Source of the DNA: Perkinsus chesapeaki
Taxonomy: Eukaryota; Perkinsozoa; Perkinsida; Perkinsidae
Assembly: GCA_013115145.1 (NCBI GenBank)
Contig: JAAPAO010000198.1
Span: forward strand, 1-53,534
Length of the DNA stretch: 53,534 nucleotides
Reading direction: 5' to 3'
The notes under the pieces are model-generated. The model made no database searches. It saw only the letters and a program-made list of their open reading frames with translations, and had not been told where the DNA came from. Shown in pieces: positions 22,730 to 33,409 of the stretch; within the stretch, counting starts at the first letter, position 1; each line of letters opens with the position of its first letter. A program made the position numbers and the translations under genes.

Positions 22730-22956
22730 AACTAATAAGCTACGAGGGGTCTAGAGAATTGAAACCGTTTATAATATCTTTATCGATTATCCTGGCGCAA
22801 GCGATACTTACGCTAATTTCTCGCGCGCCCGATTTTTGAAATGTGTGATTGTCCATTCCGATGGGCTCCGAGACTCTTTAGATGTCTTTATGTTGAGTAC
22901 AATTCTAGTACACTTTGGTGTTAGCAAACCCCTTTTTTGGTGTTAATAAGCCCGTT

Positions 22957-24464
22957 ATGCGTTATTATCGAGATGCCGGCTACACACATGGCTACGGCTA
23001 CCGTGGTGATGGTTACTATCGTGATTACTATGGTGATGGAAGGTCATCAGCTAAAACGTATCACACTTGGAGCAGACATCGATCTTACAAGTGGCGAGGC
23101 TCGAGAAGTCGGTCACATAACGGTACGAGGTCTACCAGGTGGTCCTCTAGAGGGTATGATGACGGCTACTCGAAGAACAAGCACTACTATGATCCCCAAA
23201 GCACCAAAAGTTACTCGACTACGTCACGAGGCTCGAGCAGCAGTCGGAGTGCTTCGACGAGCGACCATCCCCCGGCCAAGAGTAAGGACGATGACATCGT
23301 GCATTTTGATTGGAAGAGGGGCGATCGACTTGGCAGCTCTGGTCGGTATATCTGCATGAAACACCTCGGTGATGGAACTTTTGGTAGAGTTATTGGATGC
23401 GAAGATACTCATCATAACAACCAGCTGGTTGCCGTTAAGGTCATTCGTGATGTTCAACGTTACAGGGAGTCGGCTGAGATCGAGGCTGAGATCCTCCAGA
23501 GACTCAATCGTCGTATGGACAAGCTGGGGCTGACACACGCCGAGACACACATTGTACGGTTGTATGAGACATTCCACCACCGGCAGTACTACTGTCTGGC
23601 CTTCGAAGTTCTCGGCTGTAGTCTCTATGATCTCATCAAGGCCAACAACTACCGTGGACTTTTCATGACGGACGTTCAAGCACTTGCTCGAGCTCTTTTC
23701 AAAGCTTTGAGATTTTGCCATGATGAGCTGAGGTTAACCCACACAGATTTGAAGCCAGAAAATGTCCTATATATGCAAGCTACTACGAAACATGACGATA
23801 GCTGTTATGAGCTGGATACAGCAGATCTTCCCAGGCGACTGAGAGGGTGTGATGGCCACTCTAGAAGTCGATCTAAACTGTACCTTCGACCGAAATGTGA
23901 CAAAATGAAGGTTATCGATTTTGGTAATGGTACATTCAGAGACGACCATCACAGTTCTATTGTTAATACTCGGCAGTATCGAAGCCCAGAAGTTATACTA
24001 GGCCATGGATGGAGCGAAGTATCTGATATGTGGAGCGTTGGTTGTATTCTCATGGAGGCGTACAGCGGTGAGCTGTTGTTCCCGACACACGACAATCTCG
24101 AGCATCTACACATGATGGAGGTAGGACTCGTGGTGAGTTTTATCTTGATAGTGTGTTTTCATTTCAGAGAGTTCTCGATAGAAGGTTTACGTCACATTAT
24201 CTCGGACGTTCCAATTCGGAGGCGAAGGCAAAACTGATAACGCTTGATCGATATTCCCAATGGACTTTGCACGGTATACATGACCGGAAGCATTTAGAGA
24301 ACATTGAAGACTGCCGTCCGTTACGTCGTATGGTAGCTCCAGGTCACGAACTGCTTGCAGACCTCGTCGAGCGATGTCTTGAAGTCGATCCTTCCAGGAG
24401 GATAACGGCGGCCGAGGCGCTCAATCACGAGTTCATGTATACCGATTTCACCTATAATGAATAA
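22957..24464 (+). CDS. LAMMER/CLK-family dual-specificity protein kinase
   Basis: CLK kinases phosphorylate SR splicing factors in the nucleus. Exons 22957-24120 and 24168-24464 join in phase 0 to 486 residues. The first about 120 residues are rich in Tyr, Gly, Arg and Ser, as in CLK N-termini. The kinase domain shows the glycine loop GDGTFGRV (about residue 138), VAVKVIRD with the catalytic Lys, the catalytic loop HTDLKPEN (about 261), DFGNGTF (about 320) and RSPEVILG. The family signature appears as EHLHMMER. The 47-nt intron falls exactly between its Glu and Arg codons. The domain ends ITAAEALNHEFM. All catalytic residues are present, so activity is expected. ATG 22957 is the first in frame and no upstream exon is needed. 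Confidence 0.94.
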
Positions 24465-24657
24465 GATGACAATAGTTATCGCTGATACGATTTTGCACCA
24501 TTGATCTGTACTGCTCGTCCTGCTGATGCTAAACCTCGATAATTGCCGGATATTCTTCAACAAGCTTGTGCAGTAAGTTAGTTGTTTAATAATACCTTGT
24601 AATAGTCCTAGTAAAGGCCGCCGCCTCTCTATACAGCTTTGGACGGGCTAGTCTATC

Positions 24658-25837
24658 ATGGCAGCCACCGCCCCACAACGAGCGATAAAATCTTTGTCTG
24701 ACCCTCTGGTGACGGAACTATTGGGCTTGGCGAACGAGAGCGCCCGTCGAGTGGAGAGTAAGTTGTGTGTCGTGTCCGGTAGGAAGCTCTTGCATGAGCT
24801 CGGGGAGAAGTAAGATCGCTTGAGGTGGTGGTGAGTGGGGATGATGAATTGATGAAGTTACTCATTCAAGCAAGTAGTGTCGGACCGTCCATTGCCCCCG
24901 ATGTGCCCACTACGGTATGAATCGCATCATATTGTATCCGACAAGATACTCAGAAGGTAGGTGGGATCTTTCTGTAGCCCGAGCGTAGAGCTTTGGTACT
25001 GCCTGGAGCAGTAGGTAGCACGTTTATTGGCTGGTCGCGGCAACTATTCGACATTTGCCTTCTGAGGTGTCTTGTGCTTACTTGAATCCATACTACAACG
25101 CTCCCTTCTGATTGCACTTGCCAAATTAAACCAGGCTGAGGCTTACTCGGATTTCAGGGTGGCTAACATGCGTTCTTATCAACACAACATGCTGGGCACA
25201 GTACAGATGCCTCAACCGCTAGAAAAGCCTCCGGACACCGCTAGGCTACTGCTAGTACTGTAAAGGCGTGTACGCGTCGCCAACTGGAAGCCCTTGTAGA
25301 TCCTAGATGGTATCATTGACGCTGGTCAGCTGGGGACGATACTTCGATCGGCGTTTGCGTTGAAGTGGCATTCGGTGTGGTTCCTGCCCCGTACAAACAC
25401 CGACCCGTTTGACTATAAGGCGATACGGAGTAGTCAAGTAGGACTCAAGGTGGAGCCTACCAAATGAGATGGGCCTCTGTTAGGGAGCGTTGTGGAACAT
25501 GCCATTCACTTACGGCAAACTGGACAGGCTCGAACGGTAGTCTTGTAGCCCAGTTGTGGATGGAATAGATGCTCCTGACAGATTTATCGACGAAGCTGAG
25601 CTGTTCCCGGCGGTGCTGGATACTAGAGGGGCGCTAATAGGCCAGGAGAGTGACATATTTGCTAAGGCGAATGCCAGAGGGAATGGAACACGTGACAGGC
25701 AAAGGAGGAATGGCATTGCTTTGTTGATACGGGGGCCACATGCGGGGCTGGCTGTACCACCAAGTGAGATATCTGCTGGACTGAACTACGGACTATTATG
25801 TTGTCACGGACACAGCTTTAACTGGTATTGTAAATGA
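24658..25837 (+). CDS. SpoU/TrmH-family RNA 2'-O-ribose methyltransferase
   Basis: SpoU enzymes methylate ribose in rRNA or tRNA using SAM through a trefoil-knot fold. Exon 24658-24809 has the typical N-terminal substrate-binding start (SLSDPLVTELL, then VSGRKLLHEL). Exon 24858-24956 continues in phase. A later exon, after about 25300, encodes DGIIDAGQLGTILRSAFAL, matching motif 1 (D-x-x-N-x-G-x-I-x-R-x-A) except that Asn is replaced by Gln. It is followed by PFDYKAIRSSQ and GALWNMP. The last exon (from about 25600) has ALLIRGPHAGL, where motif 2 usually reads G-x-E-x-x-G, and SAGLNYG near motif 3. The replaced Asn and the absent motif-2 Glu could mean altered activity or a misread frame. The exons around 24957-25140 are not fully joined. 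MRM1-type mitochondrial rRNA methylation is plausible but unproven. Confidence 0.72.
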
Positions 25838-26445
25838 TAGTGAGCAGTTTCGTGAAAGTAGCTGTGACATCACCACAGAAGTGTTGAGGAATATACGTAT
25901 TAAGGGCATAGTTAGTAAACTGGATGTAGTTATCCTGCACTAGTACAAAATAGCTTATTAGAGACCTGCTGTGCATCCCTTTGGCATTTTACAAGTCCAG
26001 AAAGACATAATGAGTAAATGCTATTTATACTACATACTGCTGTGAGGTACCACACACTGCCCGTGGTGATAGTAGTAGCTGGCAGGCTTCAGTTCATCTG
26101 GATGCTGTGATAGATAACACTCTCCCTGGATACATCTTAAACACCAAGAGCTTGCAAACATTCTAGTTACTTCTTCACGGAACGGTCTATTCTCCTTTAT
26201 TTATGGGGGGAGCTGACTTAAGTTACTCGATACGTCTTTCTAATATAGCCTTGCTGGAGCGTGTGCCCCGATAAGGCTTAAGAGTGCAATATACGGAGAT
26301 ATGATAGGAAATGCAGATCCGGGGCAAATATAAAGATTAGAAGCATTCCTCCTGGGAGCATTGGCGTTCGATGGATTCGAGGCTCTCATGCACACCTCCC
26401 TCAGAATCATTCAATCGACTATGTCTTGATGACGCTGGCGGGCGT
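25838..26445. other. Spacer without a recognised gene
   Basis: Short open frames near 26340-26440 may include 5' coding sequence of the next gene (an LGALAFDGFEAL segment), but they do not join it by phase. Nothing else is recognised. Confidence 0.3.
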
Positions 26446-26765
26446 ATGGATCTGGCTGAGGCGGACCTCGGCATGGTAGCGAGTGTAGCTCTGCACGAGA
26501 TTAAAAATACGTACTTCCAGCACATTACAACTTCACCGTAAGTGGTGCCGTTGGAAGGCGACTTAGAACATTTTTCAGTTTTATGGCGTCACCGGAGCTC
26601 TCCAAGGAGGTTTCCAAATACGCTCATCACTTCGATTCCCGAGGTCGTGCTAGAAACAAGCGTGTCCTCGAGCGGCAATCTCGCGGGAAGGGCAATGGAG
26701 GCGGAGGCGGGGCACAGACCGATCGGCTCGCACGCTACGAACGACTTGGGAAAATTAAAGCATAG
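26446..26765 (+). CDS. Small basic protein of unknown function
   Basis: Two exons, about 26446-26538 and 26580-26765, are joined by a 41-nt intron in phase 2. The product begins MDLAEADLGMVASVALHEIK and is followed by KYAHHFDSRGRARNKRVLE and a Gly-rich linker, ending in GKIKA. It is about 93 residues if ATG 26446 is the start. The same frame stays open upstream, so the true start may be earlier. No domain is recognised. It lies between an RNA methyltransferase and mitoribosomal genes, but its own sequence gives no functional hint. Confidence 0.45.
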
Positions 26766-26860
26766 CTGCTTGTTTCAGCCTCAGTTTCCGTGATCTATTC
26801 GCTTGTAGTTCCAGGGCGTCGTTGAGGATGGCTGCATTGGTCGCTTAGTTTCACATCTTG

Positions 26861-27494
26861 ATGGTCACGTCGAGATCGGTAATGGGGCAGCAGCTTCGAG
26901 GATTCTCAAAGATGGCGCGGTTCAACACCCGATCATCATCATCCAGCGAGCCTAGCATGCCCTTCCATGTGCATCGGAGCAGCGAGGACAAATTGCCTGT
27001 CCACGTTTATTATAGGAATAATCGGTCCCAGGCATTCACTCAAGTGAAGAGGATTAGGGGTGATATAAAGGTCATACAAGGAGCTACATTTGGGTGTCGG
27101 CTGTTAAAGTGTTAATGGAGGGCAGCACTTTAGGAACTAGGCAAATCTACTGTGTAAAAATCGGTAGACATCCTGCCGCGATAGTTCGAGTCCGAGAATA
27201 ACGGACTTGGCATATGTCCGGAAAATCACCGGAGGCATTTAAAAAGTAAACTTCATGAAACAAGATGAGCTTGATTGGCTTTGTGCATTTCAGTAGTCTT
27301 CGCTCCCCGCCTTTCACGTTGAGCGTCTATAGGCAGCTTGTCGGAGTGCGTGAGGTGCCTCCTTTCAGGTAGTAAAGGCCGAGTTGGAGAATATTTGTCG
27401 AACACCGGCCCGACAGTTAAGTGATAGAGTACTCGAGCTTAAAGGTGATCACAAAAATATGATACGAGCATGGTTGGCTGGAAATGGTCTCTGA
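26861..27494 (+). CDS. Mitochondrial large-subunit ribosomal protein mL49 (IMG2 family)
   Basis: mL49 is a mitochondrion-specific component of the large ribosomal subunit. Exons 26861-27070 and 27369-27494 join in phase 0 to 111 residues, near the family's core length. The N-terminus is basic and Ser-rich, as for mitochondrial import. The core has LPVHVYYRNN followed by FTQVKRIRGDIKV, matching the IMG2 pattern L-P-V-Y ... T-x-(I/V)-(R/K)-x-I-x-G-D. Exon 2 ends in KGDHKNMIRAWLAGNGL, matching the family's closing K-G-x-x-x-x-x-I-x-x-W-L-x-x-x-G. The ATG at 26861 is chosen as the first in frame. The next gene starts only 70 bp downstream. Confidence 0.85.
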
Positions 27495-27564
27495 AGCGTT
27501 TCTGAATCTTTAATGTGTTTCGTCCAGTGTTGGCAAGATAGTACGCTCACCGTTCCATCTCGAG

Positions 27565-29264
27565 ATGATTCCTCTTCTTGGCGGTCTTCTCCGACCAACC
27601 CCGCGCGCTGCCGTGGGCAGCCTCGCGCCTGCCGTACGGTGGTTTTCTGATAAGCACAGAAGGATTCAGAGAGTTCGCTATCCGTGGAAGCAAGACCTTC
27701 TCAAGGAAGATTGGCAGTACCTCCATAGTGAGATGCTGGACTACTTCAAGGGCCGCCCGACTCGAGACTCAACGGTCGAAATTCATGTAGTACTCTGACG
27801 GCAGTTTAGATTCGATTCGTCCATGTCAGGCCAAAGCGTGGCCGCGGTTCGTTCAATCGCCCTATCTCGTATCAGAAGGTGAGTGCAGCTGAGTGGTGGG
27901 TGGTAGGGAGTGCCTTGGGCAGGCTATGTCCCTGGTATAATAGTGAAGCGTGGTTACGATCGGAAGGTTATCTTCAAGAAGTCTGATATAGAGTCGGTGG
28001 CATTTGATGACGACCCGCAGGCTCATGTAAGCGGTGCGGATTAAGCGTAGATCTATCTGTGTGATACTCTCTTATATACCATGATGAGAGGCTCTGTTTC
28101 CAGTACGGTAATTGATAGTTTCGCTTAATTTCGAAGCGTAGCTATGTCTGACTAGAGAGGCTTGTATGCATCAGCTTGGCAGCAGGAGCCGCGGGCTTAT
28201 AGAACTCTGTCTAGCCACTTGGCATGCCTTCGACAGCATTGTGTATAATGATATGGATCCATCACCATCATTTACCTTACTCCTCTTCACCTGTGGGAGC
28301 TCTTGCTTCATCGCATGCAGCACACACATCTTGTTGCCTGCTGAATTCTAATCGATCTTTCGCATAGTTTTGACAATACCATATGATGGAAATCTGTGAG
28401 GGCCATGCCAAATAGCTCGATGATTGAGGCGATAAGTGACACCTCCACTGTGGGCCTGCCTGTGTACGCGTCTCTAAGCAGTTTACCTTATCTTGCCTTG
28501 GCTGTTTGTAACCTACAATAAGTAATGATTCGTAATAAGTCCCTGGTGCACAGTTACAAAGATCGCCGCTTTATTTCGTTATTATCATCTTCTCAGATCA
28601 GCCATCTCTTCACTGGTCGTATGTTCCGTATTATTGTCGAGCATGAGTGGATCGAGGATTGTGTTGTGGTGGACTACAAGGCTCATCCAGTGAATCGGCA
28701 AGTGTTCTTCGTTCGCTTCAATCGCCACATTCCTGGAGTCATCACCGAGGTGATGACCGCGCTAGTTACGCTGCCCCATTGCTCGTGCTTAGATCGACGT
28801 GCCTGTTACGCTAGTAGGAGTGTTCGGCTCCCACGCCCACCTGAATCGAGCTCAGATCGACCTCGCTATGCCGACCATTAAATTGCAGTAACAGTCCAAA
28901 CTGTCATCAGCGTTGCCGACAAAGCTCAGGTGCGTCGGTGAGAAGATACCCCCACCATTCCTCGTGGACTGCAGCAACCTTCGGATGGAGGAGCCTTATG
29001 GAGCTATAACCCTCCGGGACATCATGCATCTCCTTCCTGAGGACGGCACCGCACGGTAAGCTCAACCGCTTGGCGTTGGCGGGCAAAATTGCGGACAGAT
29101 TCCACCCCTCCTACGATCTAGACGAGACGGAAATAGTGCATGCTTATCGACCATATTCGATACCAGAGCAGGACATCCCGGAGGACTACATCGATCCCAA
29201 CTTTGTCAAACAGAACAAGAAACGCTACCATCTCACATACTCGGGCTATTGGCCACGGCAGTGA
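27565..29264 (+). CDS. Organellar ribosomal protein bL25 (TL5/CTC family), probably mitochondrial
   Basis: bL25 binds 5S rRNA or equivalent sites in the large ribosomal subunit. Exons 27565-27786, 27830-27878, 27944-28026, 28597-28749, 28793-28887, 28930-29055 and 29099-29264 join in phase to 297 residues. The first about 28 residues are a strong mitochondrial leader (Leu/Pro/Arg/Ala, no acids, then RWFSDKH). The TL5 beta domain is visible: RHIPGVITE, DVPVTLVGVFGSHAHL, then KIPPPFLVDCSNLRM and ITLRDIMHLLPEDG, the last two matching the family's I-P-x-x-I-x-V-D-x-S-x-L and I-x-L-x-D-L segments. About 55 residues follow the usual end (YDLDETEIVHAYRPYS and on), a lineage-specific extension. The gene follows mL49 on the same strand. 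The 569-nt intron 28027-28596 is exceptional. Confidence 0.87.
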
Positions 29265-29366
29265 TGATGATGAGGGCCACGTTAACATGTGTTGTTTCTG
29301 ATTAAGACGCTTGCTGTTGTTGCGCTCTCCAGTGGGATATTGATTGAAGGTGATGCTGACTGTTGA

Positions 29367-30934
29367 ATGAACCAACAGCAACTCTACGAATACGTACGAC
29401 GGGTGCAAGTAGGACAGATGGAGTCAGCCGCCGCGTGAGAGTACTCGATCAGGCCCAGCAGCAACAACGACAGCAACAACAAACCGCAGCGGCAGCGGCG
29501 GCTGGTGTAGGTATGACAGGCATGGCTCAGCCAGGCCCAGTGTCCCCGGCCATGGCTCTTCAATTGTTAAGTCGCCAACAACAGATGTACTCCCAACAGG
29601 TAAGGTAACGGGCCTCCGATGCCTCCATTGCAGCAGCTGTTAGTAGGCTGCAGCAGCGTTCATGCCGCATGCGATGCCGGGAATGATGCCTGGAGCCGCC
29701 AGGATGATGCCCTACCCTATGGGGGTAGGTCGCTGAAAGATAGGTCGCTACTGACGAGTTACTCAGGCAGCTGGAATGCCCCGACCAGGAATGATGCCCT
29801 TTGGGATGCCTCCTTTTATGACCCGACAAGGTAGGGAAAGTGCGGAGGCTTCCGTGGTGAGGACTTGTCGCGGCTGCAGGCCCACAGCAGCCGCAGGATT
29901 CGACGGCATCGGAGATCGAGATAACAATGGCTGTGATAGAAATCAAGCTCGGTACTGATCGATTGACGTCATTGAAGATCCTTCAGCATGTTGCCAAGCG
30001 ACAAGTGAAAGCGGTAACCCTAGCTGCCGAAACAGCAGTTGAACAACGAATCTCCGAACTCAGAACCGAGGCGATAAGATGATCACGTTCCTATTGGGTA
30101 CGCCGGCAACACCCTCCAATCCTCAGTCTGTGTCTGGTTATGTTGCCCTTTGCAAGGAGACTGGTCGGATATATGTCTGCAGTTGTACGGGTGGTTGGTC
30201 CTCCCCGAATGACGCGTGCCGCTCTTCAGCCTCGAAGGATTTGGCCAATAAATTTGCTATGAACGTTAATAACCTCGCCAGGAATCGACTCAAACAGTTG
30301 CCCCACAACAGAGCGGTCGAGGTGATGCCATTTGTTTGCCTGCCACCTAGAATCGGCGATCAGATGTCTGGTGCCGTGCAGCAGTCGAGTTATCTCACAG
30401 CTGCCCATACAAGTACTTCAGCCAAAGGGATTTACAGAGTCGTCAACCTCGTGGCCGTGGCAAGATTTCCAGATGTCGTTGATGTTGTGAAGCTCGCGGC
30501 GTGAGAAGTACTTTACCGTTTCAACAACTGAATTTTTCGCTCCCTCAGAGATAAGGACAAAATATTGGAGCAAGAACATTGCGTTCGAGTGCACTTTGAT
30601 CCATCCCAGGGAGCATCAGGAACCTCCGTGGCTGTTACTATAGTATGCGAGGTTCCGCCTGGTAAGCTGGAGCGCTTGGTAATGATCGCCTGGACTTGTG
30701 CCTTCAGCTCCTACCCCGACACCACCAGAGCAGCCCGCAGCTGTGCCACAGTCCCCAGCCGGGGGAGCTGCAACACCGTCCAGCAAGCGAACGAGGCCTG
30801 AGGATGACGGCATGGATGAGCCGGAGCTCCACGTGCTTATGTCTCCCATTAATAAACGTACGGCTGCAAGAGGTCCATTCGGTGACCGTTTTCTGTTCCA
30901 GGGCCGAGGGTCGATAGCGCGGCTAGCGGCGTGA
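29367..30934 (+). CDS. Gln- and Met/Pro-rich protein of unknown function
   Basis: I do not recognise a family. Exon 1 (29367-29408) starts MNQQQLYEYVRRVQ. A 44-nt intron leads to a poly-Gln/poly-Ala segment (from 29453). Two more 44-46-nt introns separate Met/Pro-rich exons (MPGMMPGAARMM; then MPRPGMMPFGMP at about 29776). Next comes a helical exon (LTSLKILQHVAKRQ) from about 29880. A phase-0 intron (30015-30064 region) leads to MITFLLGTP at 30079 and a mixed region to 30501. A 47-nt intron then joins DKDKILEQEHCVRVHFD, and the last exon (from about 30707) is Pro-rich and ends GRGSIARLAA. Low-complexity Gln/Met/Pro tracts suggest a nuclear or RNA-associated protein, which is inference only. 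The junction near 30015-30064 is the weakest; without it the locus would split in two genes. Confidence 0.55.
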
Positions 30935-31307
30935 GTGATAGCGTAGGAGTGGAAGGTAGCGACTTCTTCTAATACACGCGTAATTGGGATTCCAGGTGCC
31001 TTGCCTCCCCCAGTGGAGCCCCGGCGGCCGGAAATATACAGTTTGGTATTCCCGAGCGGACAGGTGGGATCTACTGCTATTATTGTCTTTCGTATGGCGT
31101 TCTGACAGGTTGTGATGCACGGTGGGACTAGTGGGGCCATCGAGTTTGAGGAGGTCCTTAGAAAGCATTGGCGAGAGCGAATAAGACCATTATTAGTGCG
31201 ATACAGATTTACTCCGGCTCCACCAGCCACTCCTACCTCTGAGGGGAAGAGTTCGCCGGAGACTTGATATTTAGTCCGTTCTTGCGTTATGAAAAGTGGA
31301 AAGTACT
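30935..31307. other. Convergent intergenic region
   Basis: This 373-bp spacer lies between the 3' ends of the last rightward and first leftward genes of the two long arrays. Open frames on both strands here have no protein character. No terminator-like element is recognisable beyond AT-rich stretches. Confidence 0.4.
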
Positions 31308-32093
31308 TTACGACCTTAAACGCAAAGCCATGAAGAAATACTTGTCACACTTATTAGTGGGCGAGTCGTTCTCTAGTAAAACTGCAATGGCTTTATCTGC
31401 AAGCTCCTTTGTTAGCCCAACCATCGGGTCTGTCTTTACCTGAAGCCAAACATACTAATACGACAATTCAGTGAGTTTCTTACAAAGTGTTGTTTAAAGA
31501 CCTCAGCGACGAGACTGTCGTGTCCAGCGGCGAGGTCGGCATCATCGAGCACCACCCAGCCGTGTTTGACAGCATCTGGATGAGTCTGGACAAACTCCAT
31601 GATAAGGTCCATCCGATCTCTCACATCACGAGTAGCGTCCGCAGCGATCCACCTAACCGATTATCGATAACATTGGGTGGCAAGACATTACTGCTGAAAC
31701 GGCGGGATACAGTAGTTGGCTAGGCATTCTTGGAGTCGGTCTCGAGTGCTCTCGAAGAATCGCCAGCTCGATGAGAGGACTATCGACGCCCCTACCAACT
31801 GGTGAGGGTTGACTCGTAGGCCGAACCTACCTGTGCTCTGGACAATCCTGCTTAATTCATTCATACAGGAACTATCTAAACATTGCATTGTGTCATTCTC
31901 TTTGGAAGGGGTGAGGTCCATCCTGAAAAGATAAAAGTACTTTAAACTTTGGCCACATTTATTTAACCTTACGATCACCAACACAACGTTTCATGCTGCC
32001 CTATAGAGTATTCAACACGAACCCGCCGACCTACGGAAAAGGGTGTAGTACACCGTCCACATCCAGGAACATTGCACGATTAAAGCCGGACAT
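31308..32093 (-). CDS. HAD-superfamily protein of the Swiss-army-knife RNA-repair type (HAD_SAK_2-like)
   Basis: Reading leftward, exons 32093-32035, 31922-31831, 31791-31692, 31652-31484 and 31439-31308 join in phase to 183 residues. The HAD motifs are clear: motif I FLDVDGVLHP (residues about 9-18), motif II IVLSSSWR, and late acidic motif VVLDDAD followed by VKTDPMVGLT. This is the combination seen in the small HAD domain often fused to RNA-repair enzymes, here as a stand-alone protein. The nucleophile Asp and second Asp of motif I are both present, so phosphatase-type chemistry on a nucleotide or nucleic-acid end is plausible. The substrate is unknown. Four introns of 39-44 nt plus one of 112 nt support the model. 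Confidence 0.82.
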
Positions 32094-32525
32094 GTGACGA
32101 TAAAAAGGAGTAATATATAAATTAATACTTCAAAGGAGACAGTGGGAGCACAACTCCATACAATCTAGCCACCGGCGGTGACAGTGTACCGGCACAGTCT
32201 CATTCGCGTCACAGTGTTGCGTTTCCACCAAACTCAGGCAACACAACACACTGAGATCAATAGAAGAGCTTCGATGATGATGAAGCCGACTGGAGCGAGA
32301 ATTCGGGGCACTGGAGATCGGCTAACTAAGACTTAACAGTATCGTTCCACGCTAAAATAGTACCAGTCAAATCAAGTATAACAAACTCATCATCACGAAG
32401 ATTATAGAGTTCGCCTTGGGCGCCTTCGATCAAGCCGCCTTATGCTGCAAACTCGAGCGTCGGTAAATATCAATAATAGGCTTATAGTAATGTTACTGCC
32501 CCAATTATAGGCAACCGTACAAAAT
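32094..32525. other. Spacer between the HAD protein and the tail-only gene
   Basis: No supported gene. A short leftward segment near 32350-32420 reads ILDLTGTILAW by chance of frame, but it has no start or splice context. Confidence 0.35.
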
Positions 32526-33164
32526 CTATCCTTGCGACTCCAACAGGGGTTCCTTGTCGGGAACGACGACGGCAGGTCTCCCGAGGGCTGCCTCCTTGAG
32601 GTCTCGGTCATGGTGACGGTCGGACATCTCCCTGCTGGCAGGCGCCTGCGCTTTGTTTTTCTCCCCACTGATGCTTCGCATTCGTTTCTTCAACTCGTAT
32701 ATCGGAGGATCGGGTATGTCGCCATTCTGTAATGCGATGCACTTTGGCTTCTCGTAACGGGATGATTGTGCCGCCCCTCCTCCTACTCGTGAGCCCTCAA
32801 CATCGTCCTTATTGTTGAAGATGAAGGATCCTTGCACCCGGAATTGGTCTTGGTTTCGATACTCCTCCGAAGCATCGATCGTTATTGCCGGCAGAACTTT
32901 CAGCAGCTGATGCTTGAGTTTCTCCCCAATCCCTCCGCACCACCGACCGCATCCTCCCTCCCTCACTGCCTCCTTCGCAGCAGGCTTTTCCTCCTCCTGG
33001 AACACACCCTCCTCTGGTATCCGCGGCAAAGGCTCATCCTCAGGAATGGTCGCTGGCCTGACACAACTGGCAAGTCAGCAGCAGGTGGACGACAGGTGAT
33101 CTGTTACTCACCATGTGGGCGAGCGGTTCCGGCTGCGAGGGTCTCCTTGGCCAGGTTTTGTCAT
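32526..33164 (-). CDS. Stand-alone relative of the NIPA-like transporter cytoplasmic tail
   Basis: Reading leftward, exon 33164-33112 (ATG 33164-33162) joins exon 33057-32526 in phase 2 to 194 residues. It contains ITIDAS, then GSFIFNN, then DPPIYELKKR. The same order is found only in the C-terminal tails of the two transporters upstream: SAISIDAA ... GSFIF ... DPPYI in the gene at 33410-35032, and AAVSIDAA ... EPPYI in the gene at 35459-36814. No membrane segment is present, and the rest is Glu/Lys/Arg-rich. The upstream region to 33410 has no remnant of a transporter body. It may be a decayed third copy whose tail was captured by a new start, or a functional soluble partner. Splice sites GTGAGT and TGTCAG look sound. 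Confidence 0.6.
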
Positions 33165-33409
33165 TTAAACGTGAATATAACTCTGCCAACGCACTCTATA
33201 AAATATTAAACTGAAATATTCTTCCGCCGATTCCGCAGATACCTCACGTGGGAATCGAACTTGTGCCCATTAAACACCAGACAAGAAGTCGCAGATAATT
33301 AGTGATGACAATAGGCTACTCAGAGATATGTAGGAATGCATCGGACATGACTGCCGATGCACTTGAAACAAAAGCAATAAAAACTTATAAAGTTCGATAC
33401 CATTACCGA

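Noticed and set aside
30070-30082. Overlapping stop and start (ATGA) suggesting two genes in a bicistron
   Set aside because: A 50-nt intron ending at 30064 joins the upstream exon to the downstream frame in phase 0, so a single spliced gene is simpler.
32340-32420. Leftward segment reading ILDLTGTILAW, like a HAD motif I
   Set aside because: There is no start codon, no splice context and an early stop. The true motif I of the neighbouring HAD gene is at 32035-32093.
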